Positions 1 to 10,720 of a DNA stretch of 64,000 nucleotides are shown one piece after another; the stretch's first letter is position 1; every line of letters starts with the position of its first letter. The stretch spans positions 5,518,001 through 5,582,000 of the forward strand of contig NC_088681.1 of the NCBI RefSeq assembly GCF_950023065.1, read 5' to 3'. Position numbers and translations under genes: made by a program. The notes beneath the pieces are model-generated. The model ran no database searches, was not told the DNA's origin, and saw nothing but the letters and a program-made list of their open reading frames with translations. This DNA is from Planococcus citri (taxonomy: Eukaryota; Arthropoda; Insecta; Hemiptera; Pseudococcidae).

Positions 1-1604
1 ATGTAGTCTGCGAAGTAAATTTCAGCTTGCAAACTCCATTTGATAAATTAATGTTGGGGAAATTTCAAGTTTCAAAAATCCACTGGAGGCTCCAGTAATT
101 TTCAAAAAAGTCACTGGAGGCCCTAAAATGACTTGAACCCACCTGAAATCGTCTTCAGAGGGTGTTAAAATTGAAGTGTGGAATAAATTTCAGCTTTCCA
201 TCTCCATTTGAGAGGCGTTTCGCGATATGGGTCCTTGTGGTGATTCGATGTTTTTTTTTTTTTTTATTGGCGATTCCGACTTACTTTTTCACGAGAAATC
301 GAATGGTGCAATCAGATTTCGTCTATCTCATCAACTTCTCGTTTAAAAATTACTTGAACATGAATAGGTACTCAAAAACTCACATTTTTGGGAAATCAAA
401 AAACAAAGTTTTAGTTTGATTTTTTTTTTTTTTTTTAAAAGGTCGATGGAAAAATTATTTTATTGTTGTTACCTATCTAAAATTTCATGGCGAATCCGAA
501 TTTCTCGGTATTTTTTCGCGGGGTAGTTTGTAACGTTGTGTAAATTCGCCTTTTCACCACAAGGTCCCTTTTCTAAATCACGGATATCAGGCGATGATGA
601 ACGAATTTCGTCAAAATTTCCCATCCAACCTACTTACGCAAGACAACACAGCACCCAAAAATCAAAAAAAAAAAAAAAATCGAAAAAATCGAAGCAATTC
701 GATGTTTTCTCTCTCCTGAAAAAATCGAAATATCACCACAAGGGCCCTTATCGCAAAACCCCTCTCATTTGATGAAATTTTGTGAAAATTTAAAGTTCCA
801 AAAATCTGCTAGAGGCTCCAGTAATTTTCAAAAAAAGTCGCTGGTGGCCTTAAAATTACTTGAACCCACCTAAGGTCGTCTTCCGAGGGTGTTAAAATTG
901 GAGTGTAGAGTAAATTTCAGCTTTCCATCTCCATTTGATGAAATTTTGTGAGAATTTAAAAGATTCAAAAATCTGATGGAGGTTTCAGGAATTTTCAAAA
1001 AGTCGCTGGAGCCTCCAAGACGACTTGAAATTCACCCGCAGTACTTCGTAGCGTATTGAAATTAGTTTTTAGAATGAATTTTAGCTTTACAACTCCAATT
1101 TGATGGAATTTTGTGGGAATTTCGAGTTTCAAAAATCTGCTGGAGGCTCCAGAACTGCTCAAAACGGGTTGAGACCGTTTCCAGTCGATTTGGCATGTCG
1201 AAAATAGGGTATATCCCAAATTTCAGCTTTCTTGGACAATTTGGAAAAATTTTGATTTTTTCCCTGATTTTTGGCCTAAATTCGATTTTCAAAAATTCAC
1301 CAAAAATCGAAAAACCCACTTTAGCACTTGAAATTTGGACAGGTGATACATTTTTGCATGATCTTTCGATCTACCTTTGTAAAGTTTGAAAAAGTTTGTG
1401 CAAGTCCTATGTTAAAACGCAAAATCTGCGATTTCGGCTGACCTGTCAATCAAAATGGCCGCCATTTTGTAAGTAAGGCCAACTTTTTTTTTGGCAACTT
1501 TGCATTAAAATGTTCCTTAGGATGTCCCCTTTAAGAAAAATGTTGTCCCGGAGGATCGGCGGGGGGGGGGGGTGCAATTACTCCTATTGTCATATGCCGG
1601 ACTA
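1..1604. repeat. Truncated arm of a foldback repeat
   Basis: The segment from about 1110 to 1604 matches the right arm of the palindromic element at 38411-40281 and ends with the same terminal word, ATATGCCGGACTA. Positions 1-1100 hold degenerate units of roughly 180 bp. Each unit has a small palindrome (CTGGAGGCTCCAG-like) and a block ending in a CTCCATTTGATGAAATT-like word. The partner arm would lie to the left of the window. A poly-G run (about 1560-1572) is variable between copies. The short open frames here are shadows of the repeat and recur in the other copy. Confidence 0.75.
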
Positions 1605-4380
1605 AGGAGTATGAGCTCACAATTGAATTGTTGGCCAATTTTTAAATTTCAGAAAAAGTGAAAAAAAACCACAAAATTCCAAAGAAGGTATTAAAACCCC
1701 CGCCCTCCCCCCTCCGTTTCAGTTACGGAGAGTTCGAATTATTTTTTCTTTCTAGAATCCTCGTGAGTTTTGCTTGAAATTTTTCTATGGTTTTTTTCAA
1801 AAATTTCTTGATTTTTCTCCGAATTCATGTTTTTAGTTCTCAAGAGTTCTCTGTTCTGAATTCTCAGTGATTTTTTCTGAACTAATTTTAGAGAGTTTTC
1901 CATTTTCATAATTTCCACGATTATAGTTTGGATTTTAATGATTCGTTTTTCTGCCTTGTTTGCACTTAATTTCAGCAAAACCTTAAATTTTCCTGATTTT
2001 TATACAATTTTCTTCCAATTTTGCCATAAATTTCAGTAATTTTTTCTGTTTAAAATTCACCTTTTTACAAATTTTTTCAAGTTTTTTTTTCTTGATGGTA
2101 TGATTTTGAATATTTTTGAGGCTTTCTTGATTTTTTTTCACGTTTCATTATTTTGAATTCTCATCAATTTCATTTTCCAATTTTTCGACGGTTTTCCCCG
2201 AATTTTCATGTTTTGTTTTTTTGTTTGTGAAGCTAAATTTTTGTAAAGTTTCCGCAATTTTCTCGTGAATTTTAGCGCTTTTTTTTTATTTTAATTTTTT
2301 TGGAGGAGTTTTTCTACTTTAAATCGATTTTTTATTCTAAAATCCCCGTAATTTGTTTCAACTTTGTAAATTTTAGCAGAATTTTTCTAAATTTTTGGTT
2401 CTTTTGAAATTTTCTTCGTTGAGTTTTATTCTTATGGATTTATGATTTTGGGTTTAAAAGTTCACAAGAAGGTTGATCTTTCCTTCGCTTCTTGTATTGG
2501 TCATTATCTCTCAATTTTAATAATTTTGAAAAGAAAGGTGCACTGATTTTTGGAAACAGAACAAATTTCAGCATCAAAAATTTTAAACGCTTTTTTTGGG
2601 GAAAAAAATGACTTAATCCACTTTGGAATAGAGCTCTTCAATTACTTTTCTAGTCCTCTGCAAGCGACTTAGTGGATTGTAAAAATTTCGATTCGTTATC
2701 AGTTCCATTGCACTTTTTAACCATCGAAACTTTGTTTTGACAAAAAGTAATGCAAAGATTCGTAGGTACTCAGAAGGTCGAAATACCTCGATTACCCCTT
2801 TTGATATTATCATTTCGACCAAATTCTTCAAATTCATTTTTTTGCTGGTTTTTCCAAACACATACCTACTAAAATGCATACGTAGGTATAAGTGAAAAAA
2901 TATAAATTTTGAAAACTTTATAAAAATGATCGCAAAGAGATGTTTATTGCGGAATGAAACAAAAAAAATGAGGGGAAAACACCCAAAATATCTTATTTGA
3001 ATCTGCTTTTTCAGTGTCCCTTCGATTTCAAACGTATACAATTTCCTCGTAAAACTTTCTTTTCATTAGTTTCCACTTCAAAATTTTCCTCTCAAATTCC
3101 AAAACAAGCGATTCGTCAACTAAAACGTTCAGTTCTCGTAAGAAAATATACCCAAATCTAAAGCACAATAAACGTTTGACGGGTCACCCTGTAGTAACCA
3201 TTAAAAAAAAAATAAGAAAAAGAAAAGAAAACCCAACTCGAACGCGTTTTCTTTTTTTTTTCTTTCTGCTCAGTTGTAATTGAGCAAAGAGTAGAAAGAG
3301 GAAAAAGGGCGAAATCCTCCGCAATGGATATAAATTTCGCGTAGTTTTTCACGTCACGCGGCATGACGACGAATGGTTATTCGAATTAAACGCCGTCAAC
3401 CCTTCCCAGTGCCCCACCCCGTTACTCACCCTCATCCGCTATTGCGTGCACTAGTAAGTTCGTAGTACGTATAGTCTTCTACGAGTATAAATGTGCAATA
3501 AGTAAATACATACTCGTACAAAGAGAGAGAAAGAGAAAGCGAAAAGAAAAATGAGAAATAGAATGTACAATTGTACATCGCAAGAGGACGGAAAAGCGAA
3601 GGAAAAATGCGTCTTGGCTTTTCGCGAGCGCATAGACCATTTTCTCGTTTCTCATTTGCCAATGTGCTCCGACTTACATGTATTGCTGGCTGGGCTATTC
3701 GAATTCGAGTAAAGTATACACCACTCTCTCACCTCCGCCATCATTCCACATACTACAGCAGAAACTCCACGAATATACTACCACACATATTACGTACAGT
3801 CGTACACGAATACTCTCATACTATTAATCGTATCTGTGTGCTCGGCAAAAGAATCGGCTTCGCCTTCGCCTTTCGCATCGAGTTCAAGCAGCACACATCC
3901 CAGCATCCGAGTTACCGAGACGAATAAATCTTACGGCCAAGTGTCGCATATTGTACCTACTCGTACATGTACGACCAACGAGAGAGGTTAATTTTAAAAC
4001 TGTGTCGGAGAGTTGGTGCGATGCGGATGCGGCTGCGGCCAACAACGCGCGCTTAGGGTTTGAGTTATTTTCATTGTTTCGTATTGTCGTAATCTACTTT
4101 GCGTGTAATTTAATTAGCGCCAATATGGGAAGGTCTTTTGCGTTTTGCTAACGTTAGCATTGCCCCTGTCTGCGTCTACATTCTGCACCCTCATCTACTC
4201 GTACTGGTGTGTCTCTTCGCCCGTATACGATCTTACGAGTCTGTGGAGGCGAAAATCGCGCTCGAATCGTGCTCCTTTGATTTATGTTATACGCATTTGA
4301 AAAATTTAAAGAGAGAATAAATTAAAGGCGACGTAATTCCTGCAGATAGTGATATTTTCCCCAATTTTTCTCTTGAAGTA
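1605..4380. other. Low-repeat DNA, no gene recognised
   Basis: Positions 1605-2600 are T-rich degenerate sequence. Positions 2613-3041 hold a 142-codon minus-strand open frame of AT-driven composition that I do not recognise. From about 3050 to 4320 the sequence is less repetitive and richer in CpG, with many TACTCGTA-like and GTAGGTA-like words. A 118-codon plus-strand frame (3571-3927) has no recognisable domain. This could be host intergenic or 5' flanking DNA; I cannot assign a gene. Confidence 0.4.
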
Positions 4381-4900
4381 CCCCTTATAGCATAGGGTGT
4401 GTTCGGTCATGTAATCTATACCATGGTCTACAGGTCAAATGGAAAACAATGCCCTGATGGTAAGAATCAAGGTCATGATTTTTGGAAAGTCTCATGCAAC
4501 CAAAACAAAAAAATGGCTTAAAATTATTTCTGAAGAAATTCAGATATTTCGACGAACATTTTTAAAAACTTCAGGCCCAACATTGGGTCATGATTTTTGA
4601 GATTTCTGAAAAAGTGTCGCGCGACCTATCAAAATGGGTCAACACGTTGCTGTCATCTCCTTGTAAGCGGTAGGCCTGTTGAAATTGCCAAAAATTCATG
4701 TTTTTATGATAAAAGTTGCTGGAAAAGGTTCTTTATTTTTCGTCAAAATTGTCAGCAAATCACGAAATTGTCAATTAGTCCGAATTTTTTCTAAAAATAA
4801 AGATAACATTTCTTGCCAAAATTGTCAAAAGGTTTCAGTGATACTCAGAATTTCCAAAAAAAAAGGTCTCTTATCGTCGTTGTTGGTTCCTTATAAGCGG
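4381..4900. repeat. Degenerate tandem repeat field
   Basis: This stretch contains partial units of the same roughly 150-bp family seen at 12640-13870 (words such as GGGTCATGATTTTTG and AAAAAGTGTCGCGCGACC). They are followed by short units with a GCCAAAATTGTCAAAAGG-like core. The word AAGCGGTAGGCCTGTTG occurs twice (around 4667 and 4897), flanking the second block. Confidence 0.55.
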
Positions 4901-5375
4901 TAGGCCTGTTGGTCTGTCTGCTATGGTGTGGAACCTGTTGAGAATGAGCCTGAGGTATCAATGAGTTTCTTCATTGGTCTCCTTCGGCATCTTTTCCCTG
5001 TTGGTGTATATTGGAGGACCTGTTTTGGTGATCTCGTTTCCTCCATCTTTTTGACATGATTTCTCCAATCTTTCCTATACTGTTTTATCTTCTTCATGAC
5101 TGGCTTCACTTCGAGATCTGCTGTTATTTTCTCAGATGGGACTCTGTCTCTGAGAGTCATCCCTGCCGTTCTCCTCATGAATTTCATCTTTGCTGCCCTT
5201 CATCTTCTTTCATCAGATTTCTTCAGTGCCCATACCTCGCTTCTATAAGTCATCATTGGTATTGCTAGGGTATTGTACACCTTCAATCTTGTTTCTTTTC
5301 ACACCTTACTGCTTCTCAGGGTCCTATTTATCAGTCCAGTGACTCTCAGGAACTTTGCAATCTTTCCACCAACAT
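4900..5375 (-). pseudogene. LINE ORF2, C-terminal part, broken
   Basis: On the minus strand this encodes the region downstream of the polymerase domain of a non-LTR retrotransposon. An open frame at 5187-4921 reads MKFMRRTAGMTLRDRV and then a Lys/Arg-rich stretch with KQVLQYTPTGKR. The segment just upstream (5375-5190) carries FLRVTGLINRTLRSSK and YRSEVWALKKSDERR in shifted frames, so there are at least two frame breaks and a stop. It is the continuation of the LINE at 9251-10720; the two parts were one copy before the LTR element at 5376-9250 inserted. Clade assignment (RTE or CR1-like) is not made. Confidence 0.8.
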
Positions 5376-5669
5376 TGCAACGGCCAAAATTGTCCAATTC
5401 TTCGAGGCATTGTGTGCTTTTTCAATAATATTTGGCCGCGCTCAGTTTTCTGATTTTTGTTTATGCACTCGCTAAAATTTTGTCATTTTTCCTCATTCCT
5501 TTTCAATTCATTGTACCTCAATGTTCTTCAATTTTTTACTTATAATTTTCATGTACGCGAATCCGCGAAATTTATAAGTGTCTATTCTTTCATGTATTTT
5601 TCATATTTTCTTTATAAATGATTTTGTTTAATGACGATTTTTACTTTTTGTATCGTCATGTTGGTTACA
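5376..5669 (+). repeat. Outer element, left LTR
   Basis: It starts TGCAACGGCC and ends GGTTACA. It is nearly identical to 8957-9250. It is followed by the 4-nt spacer TAAA and then the tRNA-Pro-complementary primer-binding site. Confidence 0.9.
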
Positions 5670-5673
5670 TAAA

Positions 5674-5712
5674 TGGGGGCCCGTCCGGGATTTGAACCCG
5701 GGACCTCCTGCA
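5674..5712 (+). other. tRNA-Pro primer-binding site extended to 39 nt
   Basis: The first 18 nt (TGGGGGCCCGTCCGGGAT) form a tRNA-Pro primer-binding site, one base different from the site used by murine leukaemia viruses. In the sister element (8622-8639) complementarity stops after these 18 nt. Here it continues through the T arm, variable loop and 3' side of the anticodon stem, 39 nt in all. This corresponds to tRNA nucleotides 76 to 38. The copy therefore ends just before position 37, which is m1G in tRNA-Pro. Confidence 0.8.
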
Positions 5713-5719
5713 TTATTTA

Positions 5720-6040
5720 TGTAACCAACATGACGATACAAAAAGTAAAAATCGTCATTAAACAAAATCATTTATAAAGAAAACATGAAAAGTACATGAA
5801 ACAAATAGATATTATATAAATTTCGCGAATTCGCATAAGTACATAAAAAAATTATAAGAAAAAGTTCAATGACGAACCAACGAATTGAAAAAGAATGAAA
5901 AATGATTCGACAAATTTTCCGAGCATGAAAACAACAAAAAAAAACAAGCGCAGCCAAATATTATTGAGAAAATTCGTGAATGCCTCGAAAAATTGGAAAA
6001 TTTATTGGATAGGTTTGGAATCACAATTTTGGCTGTTGCA
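5720..6040 (-). repeat. Inner element, 3' LTR (inverted)
   Basis: This is a 321-bp diverged version of the outer LTR, read on the minus strand. Its first roughly 95 bases on the plus strand are almost identical to the inverse of the outer LTR end, and the rest differs by many substitutions. A purine tract lies just inside it on the minus strand (AGGGGGCATA, about 6050-6041), as at the outer 3' LTR. Confidence 0.8.
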
Positions 6041-6630
6041 TATGCCCCCTGGCTAATTCAAATTTCTCAAAGCAAGCTTAGAGAAAATTGAATTGACCAT
6101 AGATAAAAATAACAAAATTGTGAAATAACAATAAACAAACAAAAATTACCTACTTAAATTAATTTTATCGCAATCTAAATTAAACAAAACAATAAATTAA
6201 AAAAAAAAAAAATATATAGGACAATATTAAGAAAATGAAAACGGGATAAACATTTGACAAAAGTGGGTAATAATAAATACATTAAGTAAAGAGAAAAAAG
6301 AACAAAGACAAAGACATTATGAGGAAAACTGGAAAAAAGAAAGGGAAAAAAGAGTGACACCAACGTGAGACTCGCATAGATGAAAAAACAGCGAGCCTAC
6401 ACCATGGTCTGCCACCTTCTCTGGAATGTAAGGCTTGGACAAAAGTCCCTCACCCCATTCCAGAGAGTGGGAAAGGAAAACAAAGGAAAACAAAAAGATT
6501 AATAGGAAAAACTAGGAAGAAAAACAGGAAAGTTGGAAAATTGTATCAGAAAGATGTGCATAGAAATGCCACTAAATCAGAAAAAATATTTCATTTTCAT
6601 TTTGAGAATAAAAATTAATTGATAGGAAAA

Positions 6631-8049
6631 TCAATAAGATCGAGCAAATAAATTTACGGAGGAGAGGGAACCATAAAGATCTAAAAAACATTTTTTCCTT
6701 TTGCGTTTCAGGGAAATCAAAATAAATTTCAAAATAGATTGATCATCGAACATTTTATTATATCCACAAAAATTACCATCCTGCCAAGGTTTTACAAAAG
6801 ATACAGACTTGCCCCCTGCATGAGAAAATGCAGTAAAATAAGAGAGATTGGTTTTATCAAAAATCATTTTTAAATAACATTTTGTTGTACTGATGATTAT
6901 GATTTTTGTATCAAAATTATTGACAAGTTCGAAAAAAGGATTTATAAGTTTGATTTCAACTTCAAGATCTTTAGACACATTGGATTCGTGAGCATTCTCA
7001 TTTATAGTTACCTTTGAGAGTTGTTTATCATGAACTTTTGAAATTTGGGATCCCAAATTTATCAAGTTTGAAATTTGTGATTTACAAACGCTATTTGAAG
7101 ATGACTCAAACATGATTGGCTCAAAAAATATTTCCTCTTCTAGTTTTGGTAAATCAAACTCAGAAAAACTTGAACTGAAAATACAGTTTTCCAAATCACA
7201 ACAAAAATGAGACAAAATTGAGGGTTCAGATGCCTCGAGTACATTAATATTCACAACCCCTGAAAAATTCCCAACTGAATGAACTTTCTCAAAGGTTTCA
7301 GTTTCACAAGTTTCAAACTTTGGCGGAGATGCAGAATAAAAATCATTTGAGCTTTCAGTTATAGGAAAATTATCAATGATTTCAAATTCAGTTTCGAAAG
7401 AATTATGAGTGAAATCACATACATGATTTTTGTCTGAGTTCAAAATTTCAAGTTGGAAATTATTTGTATTTTCATTCAAAACTTCCAAAGATTCGCTTGA
7501 TATTTTTGCCTCAGAAAAATCATCCATAAAAGACATATCGATAATTACGTAATCGGGTTTTTTGTGAACTCTCGGACCTACATGGCTTAAATCAAGATAA
7601 TTTCCATAAGTTTGTTCGTAAACATGAGAAACAGGTACAATTTTAGGCTCAATAAAATCATTAATTTCCTTATTTTCAGAAAGACATCTTTTTGTATCAC
7701 TAAAATTGAGATAATTTCCATAATTCTGTTCATAAATTTGAATTGAGCTTGTAGAATCATAATTATTGGTTGCATTATTCAAGGACAAATTAACATCACC
7801 TTTAAATGTTTCTATAAAATTTGACACTGGTATTTGAGGTAATTGATGAGAAAAAGGCTGACAAAAACCTTTTTCATTGTTTTGGGCTAATAAACCAGAG
7901 TAATAAAACCTTTTCAAAAAATCTAACTGATTTGCATTTTGGATATTGTTACCATCTAATAAATCTAGATGATTATGAAGTCTTATCAGAGTTTTAGTTA
8001 ATGTGAGGAGACAATTTAACAATTTTGGATCATCTGAAAATTCCTCCAT
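6631..8049 (-). CDS. Unknown 472-aa protein of a non-autonomous LTR element
   Basis: A single uninterrupted frame fills most of the inner element. I recognise no protease, reverse transcriptase, integrase, capsid or zinc-knuckle motif. It is acidic and Asn/Ser-rich, with a basic C-terminus (KRKRKK near residue 450). A short motif is duplicated: YEQNYGNYL at residues 106-114 and YEQTYGNYL at 144-152. No signal peptide or membrane segment is evident. The frame starts about 570 bases inside the primer-binding site and ends about 590 bases before the 3' LTR, as expected for the element's own product. With no pol, the element would need enzymes supplied in trans. It could be a highly diverged Gag-like protein or a captured gene; the sequence alone does not decide. 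Confidence 0.55.
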   Translation of the reverse strand: MEEFSDDPKLLNCLLTLTKTLIRLHNHLDLLDGNNIQNANQLDFLKRFYYSGLLAQNNEKGFCQPFSHQLPQIPVSNFIETFKGDVNLSLNNATNNYDSTSSIQIYEQNYGNYLNFSDTKRCLSENKEINDFIEPKIVPVSHVYEQTYGNYLDLSHVGPRVHKKPDYVIIDMSFMDDFSEAKISSESLEVLNENTNNFQLEILNSDKNHVCDFTHNSFETEFEIIDNFPITESSNDFYSASPPKFETCETETFEKVHSVGNFSGVVNINVLEASEPSILSHFCCDLENCIFSSSFSEFDLPKLEEEIFFEPIMFESSSNSVCKSQISNLINLGSQISKVHDKQLSKVTINENAHESNVSKDLEVEIKLINPFFELVNNFDTKIIIISTTKCYLKMIFDKTNLSYFTAFSHAGGKSVSFVKPWQDGNFCGYNKMFDDQSILKFILISLKRKRKKCFLDLYGSLSSVNLFARSY

Positions 8050-8238
8050 TTCTTTCTTTGATCAATCCATTTCCAAAAAAAAACCAATTAATTACGTAAT
8101 ATCGTGGGTTTTATATATGCGAAAATAAATTGATGATCTATCAAATAAACTATCACAAATAACATGAAAATTACGAAAAATCATTTTTCCAAAAACATAA
8201 AAAATATCATGATGTTTAATACTCAACAAAAATGATGA

Positions 8239-8490
8239 TTTGATGACGTTAGTGGTAATCAGCTGAACGAAATAAACGAAAACAACGAAGTATTATTACC
8301 AATTAATCGACACAGGCTGCTGGCGGTTCAGGCTGAGAAAAACGATATCCATAATTGCAGAAAATTGATCGAATTCGGCGAAATCAACGAATATTATGCA
8401 GATTTAATTGACAAAATCAGAGGTATGACGTATGACATAGTATTAAGGTTGACGCATTCGGCATACTCAAACTCCGCGGAGAAAACGTAG
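8239..8490 (+). other. Coding-like open frame, unidentified
   Basis: This is an 84-codon plus-strand stretch without a start codon near its beginning and with balanced composition (for example VLLPINRHRLLAVQAEKND). It lies antisense in the leader of the inner LTR element. It may be a fragment of another transposon or chance. No family is recognised. Confidence 0.2.
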
Positions 8491-8621
8491 TCGTAGATAT
8501 GTACAGATGTTTGGAACTTGGTTCAGAATTTCAACCAAATGATTTTTTTGATCGAACATTTCTTTTAAACAGTTGAAAAACAAAATATGTAAAAAATGAA
8601 ATAACAAACCGTTTCGTTTCT

Positions 8622-8639
8622 ATCCCGGACGGGCCCCCA
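8622..8639 (-). other. Primer-binding site, inner element (tRNA-Pro)
   Basis: On the minus strand the 18 nt TGGGGGCCCGTCCGGGAT follow an LTR end and the spacer TAAA. They are complementary to the 3' end of tRNA-Pro. Complementarity stops after 18 nt, the normal length set by the blocked nucleotide at position 58 of the primer tRNA. Confidence 0.85.
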
Positions 8640-8643
8640 TTTA

Positions 8644-8740
8644 TGTAACCAACATGACGATACAAAAAGTAAAAATCGTCATTAAACAAAATCATTTATA
8701 AAGAAAACATGAAAAGTACATGAAACAAATAGATATTATA
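8644..8740 (-). repeat. Inner element, truncated 5' LTR
   Basis: Only the 97 LTR bases next to the primer-binding site remain. At about 8740 the sequence switches to body sequence of the outer element. The switch lies at a short shared word (TATTATAACCCA against TATTATTACCCA in the inverted partner), consistent with a template switch. Confidence 0.75.
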
Positions 8741-8956
8741 ACCCAATTTTGTCAAATGTTTATCCCGTTTTCATTTTCATAATATTGTTCTATATTTTCT
8801 TTTCTATTTTTTTTTATTTGTATAATTTGGACGTGATTCAATGATCAAGTAATTTTTGATTGTTATTGTTATTTCACAATTTTGTTATTTTTGTTAATGA
8901 CCAATTCAATTTTCTCCAAGCTTGCTTTGAGAAATTTGAATCAGCCAGGGGGCATA

Positions 8957-9250
8957 TGCAACGGCCAAAATTGTCCAATTCTTCGAGGCATTGTGTGCTT
9001 TTTCAATAATATTTGGCCGCGCTCAGTTTTCTGATTTTTGTTTATGCACTCGCTAAAATTTTGTCATTTTTCCTCATTCCTTTTCAATTCATTGTACCTC
9101 AATGTTCTTCAATTTTTTACTTATAATTTTCATGTACGCGAATCCGCGAAATTTATAAATGTCTATTCTTTCATGTATTTTTCATATTTTCTTTATAAAT
9201 GATTTTGTTTAATGACGATTTTTACTTTTTGTATCGTCATGTTGGTTACA
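8957..9250 (+). repeat. Outer element, right LTR
   Basis: This is a 294-bp LTR starting TGCAACGGCC and ending GGTTACA. It is preceded by a purine-rich tract AGGGGGCATA (8947-8956), the likely plus-strand primer. Confidence 0.9.
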
Positions 9251-10720
9251 ACATCTACTCCTCCCTGGTATGAGATCGTGTTTCCCAGGTATTTGAAATT
9301 ATTGACCTGTTTGATGATTTTTCCATTTATTACAATCTTGCTTCTTACTGGTTCCTTTCCTTTGAAAGCCATTGTTTTTGTTTTCTCTGACAATATTCTC
9401 ATACAATACTTTTCTGATGTCTTTGTTAGATTGTACATTGATCTCTATAGGTCATCTTCTGTTTCGGCTAGTACTGCTTGATCATCCGCGAATAATACTG
9501 TTGATATTTCTTGCCTTCTGTCTGTCTTGATTCCTTTTGGCTTCATTTTCTGCCATTCTTTTACCATGTGATCCATATACATGTTGAATATAACACAAGA
9601 CAGTGGACATCCCTGGCGAACTCCTCTGTTTATTTCTGCTTGTTCTGAGAGTTTATTTCCAATTCGTACTCTTATCCTAGTGTTCTTATACATGCTGTTT
9701 ATCACCTTTCGCATTTTATATGTTATCTCTTCATCTTTTAGGACTTCAAACAGTTTTTTTACATTAACTCTATCATATGCTTTTTCCAGGTCTATAAAGC
9801 ACATGTGTGTTTCTAGGTTGTATTCGATCCTTTTTTCCATCAGTAGTTTTACTGTATAACTTGTGTCAGTGCATGATCTTCCTTTTCTAAATCCGTTTTG
9901 ACTTTCTGACAGCTTTTCTTCTGCATGCTCTGCCAGTTGTTTTGCCAGTATTTTCGCATATATCTTGTAGCAGGTGTTGAGTAGACTTATTCCTCGGTAG
10001 TTTTTCAGGTTTGACATATCGCCTTTCTTGAACAGTGGTATTACAATTGCTGTTTTGAAATCTTCAGGTACCTTTTCTTCTTGGTACATCCTATTTAGGA
10101 ATTCCAGTAGTCTTCTTTTAAATTCGCCACTTGCATATTTATACAATTCTGTTGGTATGCCATCTTCTCCTGGAGCTTTTGCATTTTTTGCCGTTTTCAA
10201 AGCTTCTTGTAGCTCTTTAAATGAAATTCTGTCCTCTGTTTCTCCAATTTCATCTTCTATCTTTATAGCTTGTGCATTTTCATCACTCCAGAGTTCTTCA
10301 AAATATTCCTTTGCATCATTGATTTTAATCTTTGGCAAACCCACTCTTTCGTTAAAATTTGTATCAATTCTCCTTATGATCTTGTACACCTTTGGCCATA
10401 ACTTGTATGTGTCATGCTCCAGGAACGTGATGAAATTTTCCCAGCTCTCTCTCTGTAATTTCCTGGACTTTCTCTTGACTGTTGCCGATTGTTTTTGATA
10501 TTCTTCACCATCAACCTCACTTTTTGTGCTCATGAATTTTCTAAATGCCTATCTTTTCTTTTGTATGAGTTCTTGGATTTTGTTGTCCCAATTCTTTATT
10601 CTTTTCGCCCCAATTCTGCAAGGAACCATTCCTATCGTGTTTTTAGTGAAAAAGTCGAGAGAATTGATAATCGAGGTTTTGTTGGATTTCGATGTAGAAC
10701 ATATCCGACTATTGCGTGTT
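9251..10720 (-). pseudogene. LINE ORF2, reverse transcriptase part
   Basis: The frame 10533-9445 encodes a non-LTR reverse transcriptase domain of about 360 residues. Motifs appear in order: KAPGEDGIPTELYKY, the palm LKNYRGISLLNTCYK, FIDLEKAYDRV, RQGCPLSCVIFNMYMD and the catalytic VLFADDQAVLAE. The continuation (9438-9254) has NNFKYLGNTISYQGG in another frame. Upstream, an in-frame TAG (10551-10549) interrupts the coding sequence just before the frame's first Met, and the endonuclease is not recognisable beyond about 10720. The copy is therefore 5' truncated and dead. Its 3' part continues at 5375-4900 beyond the LTR insertion. Confidence 0.88.

Larger units (their letters stand above)
5376..9250. 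mobile_element. Composite LTR element with inverted inner copy
   Basis: Two 294-bp direct repeats with TG..CA ends (5376-5669 and 8957-9250) bound the unit. They differ at one position that I noticed, so the insertion is young. The flanks give a 4-bp target duplication, ACAT (5372-5375 and 9251-9254), inside a LINE. Inside lies a related element in the opposite orientation. Its LTR is at 5720-6040, its body (6041-8621) carries one ORF, its primer-binding site is at 8622-8639, and 97 bp of its second LTR survive at 8644-8740. Positions 8741-8956 are plus-oriented body sequence of the outer element and mirror 6041-6265 in inverted orientation. The outer LTRs share one duplication, so the chimera probably integrated as a single cDNA. 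Confidence 0.85.

Noticed and set aside
1062..1389. Overlapping open frames on both strands near the window start
   Set aside because: They recur in the palindromic repeat at 38.4-40.3 kb and come from its composition, not from a gene.
2613..3041. 142-codon minus-strand open frame
   Set aside because: AT-driven composition (Phe/Ile/Lys-rich), no domain, no splice or start context that supports a gene.
10028..10498. 156-codon plus-strand frame
   Set aside because: Antisense shadow of the LINE reverse transcriptase.
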